DNA of 64,000 bases from Perlucidibaca piscinae DSM 21586 (GTDB lineage: Bacteria > Pseudomonadota > Gammaproteobacteria > Pseudomonadales > Moraxellaceae), in the NCBI RefSeq assembly GCF_000420045.1, contig NZ_ATUE01000006.1:496001-560000 (forward strand). The letters are read 5' to 3'. A program made the translations under genes and the position numbers. The notes under the pieces are model-generated. The model searched no databases and was not told the origin of the DNA. It was given only the letters and a program-made list of their open reading frames with translations. Below, piece by piece: positions 31,774 through 40,943 of the stretch. Each line of letters begins with the position of its first letter. The stretch's first letter is position 1.

Positions 31774-34170
31774 TCAGTGATGGCTCGTGCTCGGCAGTTC
31801 ACGCTTTTCCACGCGGGCCAGACCCTCGGCATAGGCCTCCTCGCTGAGCGCCTGCGGCGCGCGCGTCAGGGCAATGGCCAGGACCTCGTCAATCCATTTC
31901 ACCGTGCGGATGTCCAGCGACGCCTTGACGTTGTCGGGGATCTCCTTGAGGTCACGGGCGTTCTCCTCGGGAATGAGCACGATGCGCACGCCTCCGCGAT
32001 GCGCCGCCAGCAGCTTCTCCTTGAGACCGCCGATGGGCAGCACCTGACCGCGCAAGGTGATCTCGCCGGTCATGGCGACATCGGCACGCACCGGAATGCC
32101 GGTCAGCACCGAGGCCAGCGCCGTGCACATGCCGATGCCGGCACTGGGGCCGTCCTTGGGCGTGGCGCCCTCGGGCATGTGGATGTGCAGGTCGCGCTTC
32201 TCCCAGGTGTCCGGCGCCAGTCCCAGTGTCTGCGAACGCGAACGCACCACCGTCATGGCGGCACGGATGGACTCCTGCATGACGTCGCCCAGCGAGCCGG
32301 TCATCACCGTGGCGCCCTTGCCCGGCACCGAGATGGCCTCGATGGTGAGCAGCTCGCCACCCACCGAGGTCCAGGCCAGACCGGTGACCTGACCCACCTG
32401 ATCCTCGGCCTCGGCCTTGCCAAAGCTGTGCTTGCGCACGCCCAGATAGTTCTCGAGGTTGTCGCTGTCGATGGTCAACGCACCGGCACGCGTGCCCATG
32501 ACCACTTCCTTGACCACCTTGCGGCAGGCCTTGGCAATCTCGCGATCAAGACCGCGCACACCGGCCTCGCGGGTGTAGTAGCGCACGATGTCACGGCAAG
32601 CCGCTTCGGTCAGCGTCAGCTCGTCAGCTTTCAGGCCGCTGGCTTCAAGCTGCTTGGGAATCAGGTACTGACGCGCGATGGCGACCTTCTCGTCCTCGGT
32701 GTAGCCGGGCAGACGGATGATCTCCATGCGGTCCAGCAACGGCGCCGGAATGTCCATGGAGTTGGCGGTGCACAGGAACATCACTTCCGACAGGTCGTAG
32801 TCGACCTCCAGGTAGTGGTCGTTGAAGGCCTTGTTCTGTTCCGGATCCAGCACCTCGAGCAGTGCCGACGACGGGTCGCCGCGCATGTCCGAGGCCATCT
32901 TGTCGATTTCGTCGAGCAGGAACAACGGGTTGCGCACGCCGACCTTGGACAGCTTCTGGATCAGCTTGCCGGGCATGGAGCCGATGTAGGTGCGGCGATG
33001 ACCGCGAATCTCGGCCTCGTCACGCACGCCGCCGAGCGCCATGCGCACGAACTGGCGGTTGGTGGCCTTGGCAATCGACTGCCCCAGCGAGGTCTTGCCG
33101 ACACCGGGCGGGCCGACCAGGCAGAGCACGGCACCGTTGAGCTTCTTCACGCGCGACTGCACGGCAAGGTATTCAAGAATGCGGTCCTTGACCTCATCCA
33201 GTCCGAAGTGGTCGGCATCGAGGATCTCGCGCGCCTTCTTCAGATCGATGCGCACGCGGCTGCGCTTCTTCCAGGGCACGCCCAGCATCCAGTCGATGTA
33301 GCTGCGCACCACCGTGGCCTCGGCCGACATCGGCGACATCTGGCGCAGCTTGCGCAGTTCGGCCTCGAGCTTCTTGCGCGCCTCGACCGGCAGGCCGGCC
33401 TCGGCCATGCGCTGCTCGATCTCGGACAGCTCGTTTTCCTCGCCGTCGCCGAGATCGCCGAGCTCCTTCTGGATCGCCTTCATCTGCTCGTTCAGGTAGT
33501 ACTCGCGCTGGCTGCGCTCCATCTGCTTCTTGACGCGCCCGCGGATGCGCTTCTCGACCTTGAGGATGTCGATCTCCGACTCCATCAGCGCCATCAGGTG
33601 CTCGATGCGGGCCTGGATCGGCAGCACGTCGAGAATGGCCTGCTTTTCCTCCAGGCGCAGCGACAGGTGCGCGGCAATGGTGTCGGCCAGTCGGAACGGA
33701 TCCTCGATGCCGGACACCGAGGTCAGCACCTCGTTGGCCACCTTCTTGGACAGCTTCACGTACTGGTCGAACTGGTTCAGCAGCGTACGTGCCAGCACCT
33801 CGGCCTCGGCCTTGCTGAGCTGCTCGAGCGGGATCTCCGCGACCACGGCACTCAGATACGGCCCGGCCTCCTGCACCTCGCTGAGCGAAACACGGCGCAG
33901 CCCCTCGACCAGCACCTTGACCGTGCCATCGGGCAGACGCAGCAACTGCAGCACCTGCGCCACCGTGCCGATCTGGTAGAGACCGTCCTGGCGCGGGTCG
34001 TCCTCGGCGGCATCGCGCTGCGACACCAGGAAAATCAGCTTGTCACTGGCCATGGCCTGGTCCAGCGCGGCAATCGAGCGTTCGCGGCCGACAAAGAGCG
34101 GAATCACCATGTGCGGATAAATGACGACATCACGCAACGGCAACAGCGGAAGTTGAAGGGTGTCGGTCAT
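31774..34170 (-). CDS. lon: ATP-dependent protease Lon
   Basis: 798 aa. Lon degrades misfolded and regulatory proteins in the cytoplasm. Order: N-terminal substrate domain (about 1-200), coiled coil, AAA+ module with Walker A GPPGVGKTSLGQ and Walker B LFLLDEIDKM, and the protease domain with the Ser676-Lys719 dyad (KDGPSAG, GGLKEKLLAAHRGG), matching E. coli S679/K722. ATG 34170 has CGGAG 7 nt upstream. It lies after clpX on the same strand, but a terminator and a separate promoter lie between. Confidence 0.98.
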   Translation of the reverse strand: MTDTLQLPLLPLRDVVIYPHMVIPLFVGRERSIAALDQAMASDKLIFLVSQRDAAEDDPRQDGLYQIGTVAQVLQLLRLPDGTVKVLVEGLRRVSLSEVQEAGPYLSAVVAEIPLEQLSKAEAEVLARTLLNQFDQYVKLSKKVANEVLTSVSGIEDPFRLADTIAAHLSLRLEEKQAILDVLPIQARIEHLMALMESEIDILKVEKRIRGRVKKQMERSQREYYLNEQMKAIQKELGDLGDGEENELSEIEQRMAEAGLPVEARKKLEAELRKLRQMSPMSAEATVVRSYIDWMLGVPWKKRSRVRIDLKKAREILDADHFGLDEVKDRILEYLAVQSRVKKLNGAVLCLVGPPGVGKTSLGQSIAKATNRQFVRMALGGVRDEAEIRGHRRTYIGSMPGKLIQKLSKVGVRNPLFLLDEIDKMASDMRGDPSSALLEVLDPEQNKAFNDHYLEVDYDLSEVMFLCTANSMDIPAPLLDRMEIIRLPGYTEDEKVAIARQYLIPKQLEASGLKADELTLTEAACRDIVRYYTREAGVRGLDREIAKACRKVVKEVVMGTRAGALTIDSDNLENYLGVRKHSFGKAEAEDQVGQVTGLAWTSVGGELLTIEAISVPGKGATVMTGSLGDVMQESIRAAMTVVRSRSQTLGLAPDTWEKRDLHIHMPEGATPKDGPSAGIGMCTALASVLTGIPVRADVAMTGEITLRGQVLPIGGLKEKLLAAHRGGVRIVLIPEENARDLKEIPDNVKASLDIRTVKWIDEVLAIALTRAPQALSEEAYAEGLARVEKRELPSTSHH

Positions 34171-34221
34171 GATGATGCTCCGGGGATCAAGGCGACGATC
34201 CAGACGTGATGATTATCATGT

Positions 34222-34249
34222 TGTGGGGGAGCGTCTGCAGGAATACAAG
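34222..34249 (-). promoter_or_regulatory. Possible heat-shock (sigma32) promoter of lon
   Basis: On the minus strand CTTGTAT (34243-34249) and CCCCCACA (34222-34229) are 13 nt apart, close to the sigma32 pattern CTTGAAA and CCCCATnT. lon is a known sigma32 target in enterobacteria. No good sigma70 pair is seen in the same gap. The match is by eye and imperfect in both boxes. Confidence 0.42.
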
Positions 34250-34281
34250 CACTGACAGACGAGATTGCTCGAAAAGGCAAC

Positions 34282-34305
34282 AAAAAAGGGGCCTGAGCCC
34301 CTTTT
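34282..34305 (-). terminator. clpX terminator
   Basis: Nine-bp stem AAAAGGGGC with a CTGA loop. On the minus strand the stem is followed by six Ts. It ends the tig-clpP-clpX unit before lon. Confidence 0.85.
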
Positions 34306-34328
34306 CCGTCATCTCCGGCAAACCGGCA

Positions 34329-35621
34329 TCACTCCGGCATGGCGCGCGCGGTTTCCGGGTTGTCGTAGACCAGCAGCGGCTCGCTTTCGCCCAGTACCAC
34401 CTTCTCGTCAACCACCACCTTGCTGACGCCTTCCAGCGACGGCAGCTCGTACATGGTGCCGAGCAGAATGCCTTCGAGAATGGAACGCAGGCCGCGGGCG
34501 CCGGTCTTGCGCTCGAGCGCCTTGGCGGCAACCGATCTCAGCGCTTCGGGACGGAACTCCAGGGTGGCGCCTTCCATCTCGAAGAGCTTGCCGTACTGCT
34601 TGGTGAGCGCGTTCTTGGGCTCGGTGAGAATCTGCACCAGGGCCGCCTCGTTGAGCTCGGTCAAGGTCGCGATCACCGGCAGACGGCCGACAAACTCGGG
34701 GATGAGGCCGAACTTGACCAGATCCTCGGGCTGCACGGTCTGGAACAGCTCGCCCGTGCTCGGTGTCTTGTCCTTGCTCTTCACGGCGGCATTGAAGCCG
34801 ATGCCACCCGGCTCGGAACGCTGCTGGATGACCTTGTCGAGGCCGGCAAAGGCGCCACCGACGATGAACAGGATGTTCGAGGTGTCGACCTGCAGGAACT
34901 CCTGCTGCGGGTGCTTGCGGCCACCCTGCGGCGGCACGCTGGCGACCGTGCCCTCGATGAGCTTGAGCAGCGCCTGCTGCACGCCCTCACCGGAGACATC
35001 GCGGGTGATCGACGGGTTGTCGCTCTTGCGCGAGATCTTGTCGATCTCGTCGATGTAGACGATGCCGGTCTGCGCCTTCTCGACGTCGTAGTCGCACTTC
35101 TGCAGCAGCTTCTGGATGATGTTCTCAACATCCTCGCCGACGTAGCCGGCTTCCGTCAGCGTGGTCGCGTCGGCGATGGTGAACGGCACGTTGAGCAGAC
35201 GCGCCAGCGTCTCGGCCAGCAGCGTCTTGCCCGAACCGGTGGGGCCGATGAGCAGGATGTTGCTCTTGGAGAGCTCGACATCGGCACCCTGACGGCCGCC
35301 CTGGGCCTTCTTCATGCCGGCGCGCAGGCGCTTGTAATGGTTGTACACGGCCACCGCGAGCACGCGCTTGGCCTGGTCCTGGCCGATGACGTAGTCATCG
35401 AGCGTGGACTTCAGTTCGCGCGGCGTCGGCAGGCGATCGGCCGACTTGTCGTCGACCTTGTCCTGCACTTCCTCGCGGATGATGTCGTTGCAGAGATCAA
35501 CGCACTCGTCGCAGATGTAAACCGACGGGCCCGCAATGAGCTTGCGAACCTCGTGCTGACTCTTGCCGCAGAAGGAGCAGAACAGCAGCTTGCTGTCTCC
35601 GCCCCGCTTTTCTTCCGTCAT
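34329..35621 (-). CDS. clpX: ClpX, AAA+ unfoldase of the ClpXP protease
   Basis: 430 aa. ClpX recognises tagged substrates, unfolds them with ATP and feeds them to ClpP. The zinc-binding domain has C15, C18, C37, C40. Walker A is GPTGSGKT (126-133), Walker B IVYIDEIDKI, and the pore loop GYVGEDVE is present. The ClpP-docking IGF loop reads as IGF in EPGGIGFNAA. It begins 27 nt after clpP, so the pair is surely cotranscribed. Confidence 0.98.
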   Translation of the reverse strand: MTEEKRGGDSKLLFCSFCGKSQHEVRKLIAGPSVYICDECVDLCNDIIREEVQDKVDDKSADRLPTPRELKSTLDDYVIGQDQAKRVLAVAVYNHYKRLRAGMKKAQGGRQGADVELSKSNILLIGPTGSGKTLLAETLARLLNVPFTIADATTLTEAGYVGEDVENIIQKLLQKCDYDVEKAQTGIVYIDEIDKISRKSDNPSITRDVSGEGVQQALLKLIEGTVASVPPQGGRKHPQQEFLQVDTSNILFIVGGAFAGLDKVIQQRSEPGGIGFNAAVKSKDKTPSTGELFQTVQPEDLVKFGLIPEFVGRLPVIATLTELNEAALVQILTEPKNALTKQYGKLFEMEGATLEFRPEALRSVAAKALERKTGARGLRSILEGILLGTMYELPSLEGVSKVVVDEKVVLGESEPLLVYDNPETARAMPE

Positions 35622-35648
35622 GTTCTTGTTCTCGTGCCTTGAGGGGCG

Positions 35649-36287
<639 letters not shown>

Positions 36288-36437
36288 GGGACATCCTGCC
36301 AGTCAACACCGGCATGGCCGGTGATAGGAACATTAACCAACAGCTGTCGTGAAACTGCCACGCCCAGCCGATAGATGACAGGGAGTGTCAGCGCGATTGC
36401 CGTGCGCGGTCAAGGCCACGCACGGCTCTCGAGGGGC
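36288..36437. promoter_or_regulatory. tig-clpP spacer with two hairpins
   Basis: The 150-nt gap between tig and clpP holds a stem of 8 bp (GCCGTGCG, 36399-36406 with 36419-36426) just beyond the tig stop, without a T-run, and a perfect 7-bp stem around ATG/CAT (36307-36323) in the clpP leader. They may affect message processing or partial termination. No clear promoter could be fixed. Confidence 0.4.
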
Positions 36438-37742
36438 TTATTGACGCGCGGAACGCACCACGTCGAGGTAGCGGGCAGCCTGATCGACCACTTTTGCAGC
36501 AGCCAGCACGGCATCGACGACCTGGTCTTCGAGCACCATGGCCTCGACCTGGGCGAGCTGGTCACGGTTGCCGTAGTAGTAGTTCACCACTTCTTCCGGG
36601 GTCTCGTAGGACTCGGCGACTTCGCTGATGACGGCCTTGACGCGGTCGGCATCGACGCTCAGGTTCTGGTCCTTGATGATCTGGCTGATCAGCAGGCCCA
36701 GGCTCACCGAACGCGACGCCTGTTCAGCGAAGAGCTCGTCCGGCAGCATCTTCGGGTCCAGCTTGGCGCCACCGCCGAACTGCTGGAACATGGCCTGACG
36801 CTGACGATTGATCTCGTTGGCGACCAGCGCCTTGGGCACGGCAACCTCATGGCTGGCCAGCAGACCGTCCATGACCTGGGCCTTGACCTTGTTCTTCACG
36901 GCCTGCTTGAGCTCGCGCGTCATGTTCTTGCGCACGTCCTCGCGGAACTTCTCCAGACCGCCTTCGGTGACACCGAACGCCTTCAGGAACTCGGCGTCCA
37001 CGTCCGGCAGCTGCTGCTTCTGCACCGCGTGGCAGGTGATCTTGAAGACGGCGGCCTTGTCGCGCAGGTGCTCGGCCTGGTAATCGCTCGGGAAGGTCAC
37101 GTTGATGTCCTTCTCTTCACCCGCCTTCATGCCGACGATGCCGGTCTCGAAGCCGGGAATCATGCGGCCGGAGCCCAGCACCAGCTCGGTGCCCTTGGCG
37201 CTGCCGCCGTCAAAGGCTTCGCCATCGATGCTGCCGGCGAAGTCGATGGTGACCTTGTCACCATCAGCGGCCGCGTCAGCGCTTGCGCTGAAGGTGGCGC
37301 GCTGCTTGCGCAGGCTTTCGATCATCTCGTCGATGTCGGCATCGGTGATCTCGACCACCGGACGCTCGACGCTGATGTCAGCGAAGCTGGCCAGCTGGAT
37401 CTCCGGGTAGACCTCGACCAGCGCGGTGAAGCTCAGGTCTTCGCCGGCCTTGTCGCTGACTTCCTCGATGCTCGGGAAACCGGCCGGGTTCAGGCTCTGC
37501 TGGGTCACGGCCTCGTAGAAGCTGTCACGGATGATCTCGCCCAGGGCTTCCTGGCGGATGGACTCGCCGAAGCGCTTCTGCACCAGCGACAGCGGCACCT
37601 TGCCGGGACGGAAGCCGTCCATGCGAACAGTGCGGGCAGCCTTGGCGACACGCGCGCTGACGTCCTGATCAATCTTGGCGGCCGGAACCACAACCTTGAC
37701 GCGACGCTCCAGCGTGGAGACGGTTTCAACGGTGACTTGCAT
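36438..37742 (-). CDS. tig: Trigger factor
   Basis: 434 aa. The first chaperone to meet nascent chains at the ribosome exit. Ribosome-docking signature FRPGKVP (44-50), a FKBP-type isomerase domain (about 150-245, with GDKVTIDFAGSIDGEAFDGG and SGRMIPGFE), and the C-terminal helical chaperone arms. ATG 37742 is preceded by TTGAGG. Upstream on the minus strand a perfect TATAAT lies at 37861-37866, the probable -10. Confidence 0.97.
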   Translation of the reverse strand: MQVTVETVSTLERRVKVVVPAAKIDQDVSARVAKAARTVRMDGFRPGKVPLSLVQKRFGESIRQEALGEIIRDSFYEAVTQQSLNPAGFPSIEEVSDKAGEDLSFTALVEVYPEIQLASFADISVERPVVEITDADIDEMIESLRKQRATFSASADAAADGDKVTIDFAGSIDGEAFDGGSAKGTELVLGSGRMIPGFETGIVGMKAGEEKDINVTFPSDYQAEHLRDKAAVFKITCHAVQKQQLPDVDAEFLKAFGVTEGGLEKFREDVRKNMTRELKQAVKNKVKAQVMDGLLASHEVAVPKALVANEINRQRQAMFQQFGGGAKLDPKMLPDELFAEQASRSVSLGLLISQIIKDQNLSVDADRVKAVISEVAESYETPEEVVNYYYGNRDQLAQVEAMVLEDQVVDAVLAAAKVVDQAARYLDVVRSARQ

Positions 37743-37860
37743 GACAACCTCAACGGCTTTGGTGGAGTCCCTCGGGACTGCAGAGAAAAGTGGCTTCCGG
37801 CAGGAAAAACAGTGCTCGTGCCGGTAGCGGCAGCGATCCGTCCGGAAAGCAAGGCACAGG

Positions 37861-37889
37861 ATTATAGAGAAAGCCGGAGAGAATGAAAG
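37861..37889 (-). promoter_or_regulatory. Probable promoter of tig
   Basis: A perfect TATAAT (plus-strand ATTATA at 37861-37866) lies about 120 nt before the tig start. The -35 region (near 37883-37889, TTTCAT-like) is poor, so an activator or an upstream element may help. Confidence 0.5.
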
Positions 37890-37910
37890 GCCGCCGGAAA
37901 ACCGGCGCAG

Positions 37911-37939
37911 AAAAGAAAAAGGCGCCTGACGGCGCCTTT
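37911..37939 (-). terminator. Terminator of the tRNA operon
   Basis: Stem AAAGGCGCC with a TGAC loop; on the minus strand T5CT4 follows. It lies 27 nt beyond the CCA end of tRNA-Lys. Confidence 0.87.
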
Positions 37940-37965
37940 CGTGCTCTGCGCTGCAGAGCGGTAGT

Positions 37966-38041
37966 TGGTGGGTCGTGAAGGATTCGAACCTTCGACCAAT
38001 GGATTAAGAGTCCACTGCTCTACCAACTGAGCTAACGACCC
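37966..38041 (-). tRNA. tRNA-Lys (anticodon CTT)
   Basis: 76 nt including the encoded CCA. The acceptor stem GGGTCGT pairs fully with ACGACCC, T8-A9 follow, and the TTCGAAT T-loop is standard. The anticodon loop CTCTTAA gives CTT, reading lysine codon AAG. Last gene of the four-tRNA operon. Confidence 0.96.
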
Positions 38042-38090
38042 GATTTCTTCATGCTTCCGGCTTGCGCCGCCCTGCCTGAAGGAGGGGTGA

Positions 38091-38167
38091 TGGGGTGGCC
38101 GATGGGACTCGAACCCACGACAGCCGGAATCACAATCCGGGACTCTACCAACTGAGCTACGGCCACC
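38091..38167 (-). tRNA. tRNA-His (anticodon GTG)
   Basis: 77 nt counting the extra 5' G(-1) at 38167, which pairs with C73 as histidyl-tRNA synthetase needs. Anticodon loop TTGTGAT gives GTG. CCA is encoded. Confidence 0.96.
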
Positions 38168-38186
38168 ACAACTATGCCATGAGGGA

Positions 38187-38263
38187 TGGCGCGCCCGGCA
38201 GGGCTCGAACCTGCGACCCTCGGCTTAGAAGGCCGATGCTCTATCCAGCTGAGCTACGAGCGC
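38187..38263 (-). tRNA. tRNA-Arg (anticodon TCT)
   Basis: 77 nt with encoded CCA. The acceptor stem GCGCTCG/CGGGCGC contains one T-G wobble. Anticodon loop CTTCTAA gives TCT, reading AGA/AGG, codons that are rare in this GC-rich genome. Confidence 0.96.
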
Positions 38264-38291
38264 ATTTAACGCTGTTTCTGCCTGGGATCGG

Positions 38292-38368
38292 TGGTCGGGG
38301 TAGAGGGATTCGAACCCCCGACATCCTGCTCCCAAAGCAGGCGCGCTACCGGACTGCGCTATACCCCG
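38292..38368 (-). tRNA. tRNA-Pro (anticodon TGG)
   Basis: 77 nt with encoded CCA. Acceptor CGGGGTA/TACCCCG, anticodon loop TTTGGGA with TGG. First gene of the operon Pro-Arg-His-Lys. Confidence 0.96.
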
Positions 38369-38415
38369 AATTCTGCAGATCAACTGCCGAATCGGCTTTC
38401 CTCATCGCGGGGCGG

Positions 38416-38444
38416 ATATTACGGAGGAGGCAGAAAGGCGTCAA
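38416..38444 (-). promoter_or_regulatory. Promoter of the tRNA operon, stringent type
   Basis: On the minus strand TTGACG (38439-38444) and TAATAT (38416-38421) are exactly 17 nt apart. A very GC-rich discriminator (CCGCCCCGCG) follows the -10, the hallmark of stable-RNA promoters shut down by ppGpp. Confidence 0.75.
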
Positions 38445-38575
38445 CAGGATAATTGAACATGCCCGCGCGAATGTCGAAAGTTTCGGCATTGTCATGATCC
38501 GCAGCCGGGACTGACAGCTGCAGCCGGGCATGCGAAAATGCGCGCCATTCCCGCCTGCCCGCCCCCGGAGTCCGC

Positions 38576-39418
38576 ATGACCGCCCTGCTGCTTGATGGCA
38601 AAGCCCTGTCCCTGAAGATTGAAGCCGACCTCGCCACACGCGTGGCCGTCATCACGGAGAAAAGCGGTCGCACGCCCATCCTCGCGACCATCCTAGTCGG
38701 TGACGATCCCGCCTCGGCAACCTATGTCACCATGAAGGGCAAGGCCTGCCAGCGCACGGGCATGGACTCGATCCGTCTCGAACTGCCCGCCTCGACCACG
38801 ACCGAGCAGCTGCTCGCCGAGATCGGCAAGCTCAATGCCAACCCGGATGTGCACGGCATTCTTCTGCAGCACCCGGTGCCGGCGCAGATCGACGAACGCG
38901 CCTGCTTCGATGCCATCGCGCTGGAAAAGGATGTGGACGGCGTTACCTGCCTGGGCTTCGGCCGCATGAGCATGGGCGAGCGCGCCTACGGCTCGGCCAC
39001 GCCGGCCGGCATCATGACCCTGCTGCGCAGCTACGGTGTCGAACTGGCCGGCAAGCACGCCGTGGTGGTCGGGCGCAGCGCCATCCTCGGCAAGCCCATG
39101 GCACTGATGCTGCTGGCTGCCGACTGCACGGTGACCATCTGTCATTCGAAGACACGCAATCTGCCGGAACTGGTGAAGCAAGCGGATATCGTGGTTGGCG
39201 CGGTAGGACGCCCGGAGTTCATCCAGGCCGACTGGATCAAGGATGGCGCCGTGGTGGTCGATGCCGGCTATCACCCGGGCGGCGTCGGCGACATCCAGCT
39301 CAAGCCGCTGACCGATCGCGTCAGCGCGTGGACGCCGGTGCCTGGCGGTGTCGGTCCGATGACCATCGCCACCCTGATGGCACAGACCGTGGAAGCCGCC
39401 GAACGCCAGCTGGGCTGA
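38576..39418 (+). CDS. folD: Bifunctional methylenetetrahydrofolate dehydrogenase / cyclohydrolase
   Basis: 280 aa. It interconverts 5,10-methylene-, methenyl- and 10-formyl-tetrahydrofolate, feeding purine and Met-tRNA formylation. Y50 and K54 (ATYVTMKGKAC) are the catalytic pair; the NADP loop is VVVGRSAILGKPMA, and VPGGVGPMT closes the active site. Segments such as DVDGVTCLGFGRMSMGERAYGSATP (read here in part) and GYHPGGVGD differ from the E. coli enzyme and resemble Acinetobacter FolD as I know it. GGAG is 5 nt before ATG 38576. Confidence 0.96.
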   Translation: MTALLLDGKALSLKIEADLATRVAVITEKSGRTPILATILVGDDPASATYVTMKGKACQRTGMDSIRLELPASTTTEQLLAEIGKLNANPDVHGILLQHPVPAQIDERACFDAIALEKDVDGVTCLGFGRMSMGERAYGSATPAGIMTLLRSYGVELAGKHAVVVGRSAILGKPMALMLLAADCTVTICHSKTRNLPELVKQADIVVGAVGRPEFIQADWIKDGAVVVDAGYHPGGVGDIQLKPLTDRVSAWTPVPGGVGPMTIATLMAQTVEAAERQLG

Positions 39419-39474
39419 TCGGTCCTGCGGTTCCCGTCGACTGCATGGTTGGCGGAAAGGGGGTGGGGTTCGTT

Positions 39475-39539
39475 GAAAACCGTCGCACGCCATGGATGGC
39501 GTGCGCGAGCCCCCAGGGACGGGTTCACGGCGTGTTTTC
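39475..39539. repeat. Structured intergenic repeat-like element
   Basis: A perfect 22-nt palindrome (CGCACGCCAT, GG, then its complement, 39484-39505) is followed by CCCCCAGGGACGGGTTCACGG. Outer GAAAAC (39475-39480) and GTTTTC (39534-39539) bracket the unit. The arrangement resembles dispersed palindromic repeats found between genes in Pseudomonadales. It sits between the convergent folD and corC-like genes; no T-run makes it an ordinary terminator. Confidence 0.6.
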
Positions 39540-39569
39540 CGCGCTCCCCGCCCCCTCTGCGGATTTCAC

Positions 39570-40865
39570 TTAGTGCTCGTTGCGCCCAGGCCGACTGACC
39601 AGCACCTTGTCAATCCGCATGCCGTCCATGTCGACGATCTCCATGCGCAGGCTCTGCCAGCTCATCACCTCGCCCGTGCGCGGGATGCTGCCAAGCTCGA
39701 ACAGGATCAGGCCGGCCAGGGTCTGGAAGTCGCGGCTGGCCTCGAGGTCTTCGCACTCGAGCGGGAACAGGTCGCGGAAGCGCTCGATGGATAAGGCGCC
39801 GTCGAGCAGCCAGGAGCCGTCCTCGCGATGCACCACGTCGGGATCGTTGTCGCTGACATTGCCCGGCATCTCGCCGACCATGGCTTCCAGCACGTCGGTC
39901 AGGGTCACCAGGCCCTGCACTTCTCCGTACTCATCAACCACCAGCGCCAGGTGTTCGCGGCGCTCGCGGAACAGGTCGAGCAAGGCCAGCGGTGACAGGC
40001 CGATGGGCGCGAACAGCACCGGCTTGAGCAACGCCTCGATGTCCCAGGCTTCGCCCAGCAGCTGGCGCTGCAGCAGGACCGGCAGTGACAGCACGCCGAG
40101 AATCTTGTCCTCGCTGCCACGACACACCGGCAGATAAGTGTACGGCGTGCCCGACAGCATGCTGCGCTGGGTCGCGATGTCCTCGTCAAGGTCCAGCCAG
40201 GCAATGTCAGGCCGCGTGGTCATGATCAGGCTGAGGTTCCAGTCGTCCATGCGGAAGACGTTGGCCACCAGTTCACGCTCGGCGTGTTCGAACACGCCCG
40301 CCTCGGCCCCTTCCGCCATCAGCACCTTGATCTCTTCCTCGGTGATGGGCGGCTCGTTGACGCGCTTGGCGCCCAGCAGGTCAAGCACGCGCTCGGTGGA
40401 CCAGCTCAGGAAACGCACCACAGGATGGGTCAGCAGCAGAACCGCGCTCATCAGCGGCGCCACGATGGTGGCAATGCGCTCGGGGGACTGCATGCCCAGA
40501 CGCTTGGGCACCAGCTCACCGATGATCAGCGAGAAATAGGTGATGCCGATGACCATGCAGGCAGTGGCCAGCGGCTTGGCATAGTCGGCAATCAGCGGCA
40601 CGGACTGGAACACCGGAATCAGGCGCTCCGTGATGGCGCCCTCGCCCAGCGCACCGCTCATGACCCCGATGAGGGTGATGCCGATCTGCACGGTGGACAG
40701 GAAGAAGGTCGGGTTGTCCGCCAGCTTGAGGGCCGCCTTGGCGCCCTTGTGACCGTTTTCGGCGAGTTGCTGGAGGCGAATGCGTCGCGAGGACACGACA
40801 GAGATTTCTGACATGGCGAACACGCCATTGCAGGCAATCAGCAGGAGAATTAACAGTATGTCCAT
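39570..40865 (-). CDS. CorC/HlyC-family membrane protein (CNNM domain, CBS pair)
   Basis: 431 aa from ATG 40865. The N-terminal DUF21/CNNM domain (about 1-195) has four hydrophobic segments starting MDILLILLLIACNGVFAMSE. A CBS pair (about 210-340, ending EYGEVQGLVTLTDVLEAMVGE) and a C-terminal CorC_HlyC domain (about 355-430, DGSWLLDGALSIERF) follow. Members are linked to magnesium or cobalt efflux; the old haemolysin label is not informative. No strong ribosome-binding site is visible. Most like YtfL/YfjD types; the ion is not determined. Confidence 0.88.
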   Translation of the reverse strand: MDILLILLLIACNGVFAMSEISVVSSRRIRLQQLAENGHKGAKAALKLADNPTFFLSTVQIGITLIGVMSGALGEGAITERLIPVFQSVPLIADYAKPLATACMVIGITYFSLIIGELVPKRLGMQSPERIATIVAPLMSAVLLLTHPVVRFLSWSTERVLDLLGAKRVNEPPITEEEIKVLMAEGAEAGVFEHAERELVANVFRMDDWNLSLIMTTRPDIAWLDLDEDIATQRSMLSGTPYTYLPVCRGSEDKILGVLSLPVLLQRQLLGEAWDIEALLKPVLFAPIGLSPLALLDLFRERREHLALVVDEYGEVQGLVTLTDVLEAMVGEMPGNVSDNDPDVVHREDGSWLLDGALSIERFRDLFPLECEDLEASRDFQTLAGLILFELGSIPRTGEVMSWQSLRMEIVDMDGMRIDKVLVSRPGRNEH

Positions 40866-40943
40866 GGAGAGCGGCGGGAAGTGACCGGTAGCGTGGATCG
40901 CCGCGATCACATCATAGCAGCATTGGCTTCCCGCCGCCCGGAC

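Noticed and set aside
31777..34209. An 810-codon open frame on the plus strand opposite lon, and similar long frames opposite metH (13782-16058) and mltD/yejA (21681-24470).
   Set aside because: In GC-rich genes the strand opposite a real gene often lacks stops. The translations are rich in Arg, His, Gly and Ala with no known motif, and the sense genes are certain.
36399..36426. Hairpin after tig as an intrinsic terminator.
   Set aside because: No T-run follows on the minus strand, and tig-clpP are expected to be linked; kept as a spacer structure only.
37966..38368. Integration (att) site of a mobile element at the tRNA cluster.
   Set aside because: All four tRNAs are intact, no integrase is near, and no tRNA 3' end is repeated nearby.
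39570..40865. Reading the CorC-family protein as a haemolysin.
   Set aside because: The haemolysin label is historical; CNNM, CBS and CorC domains point to ion transport.
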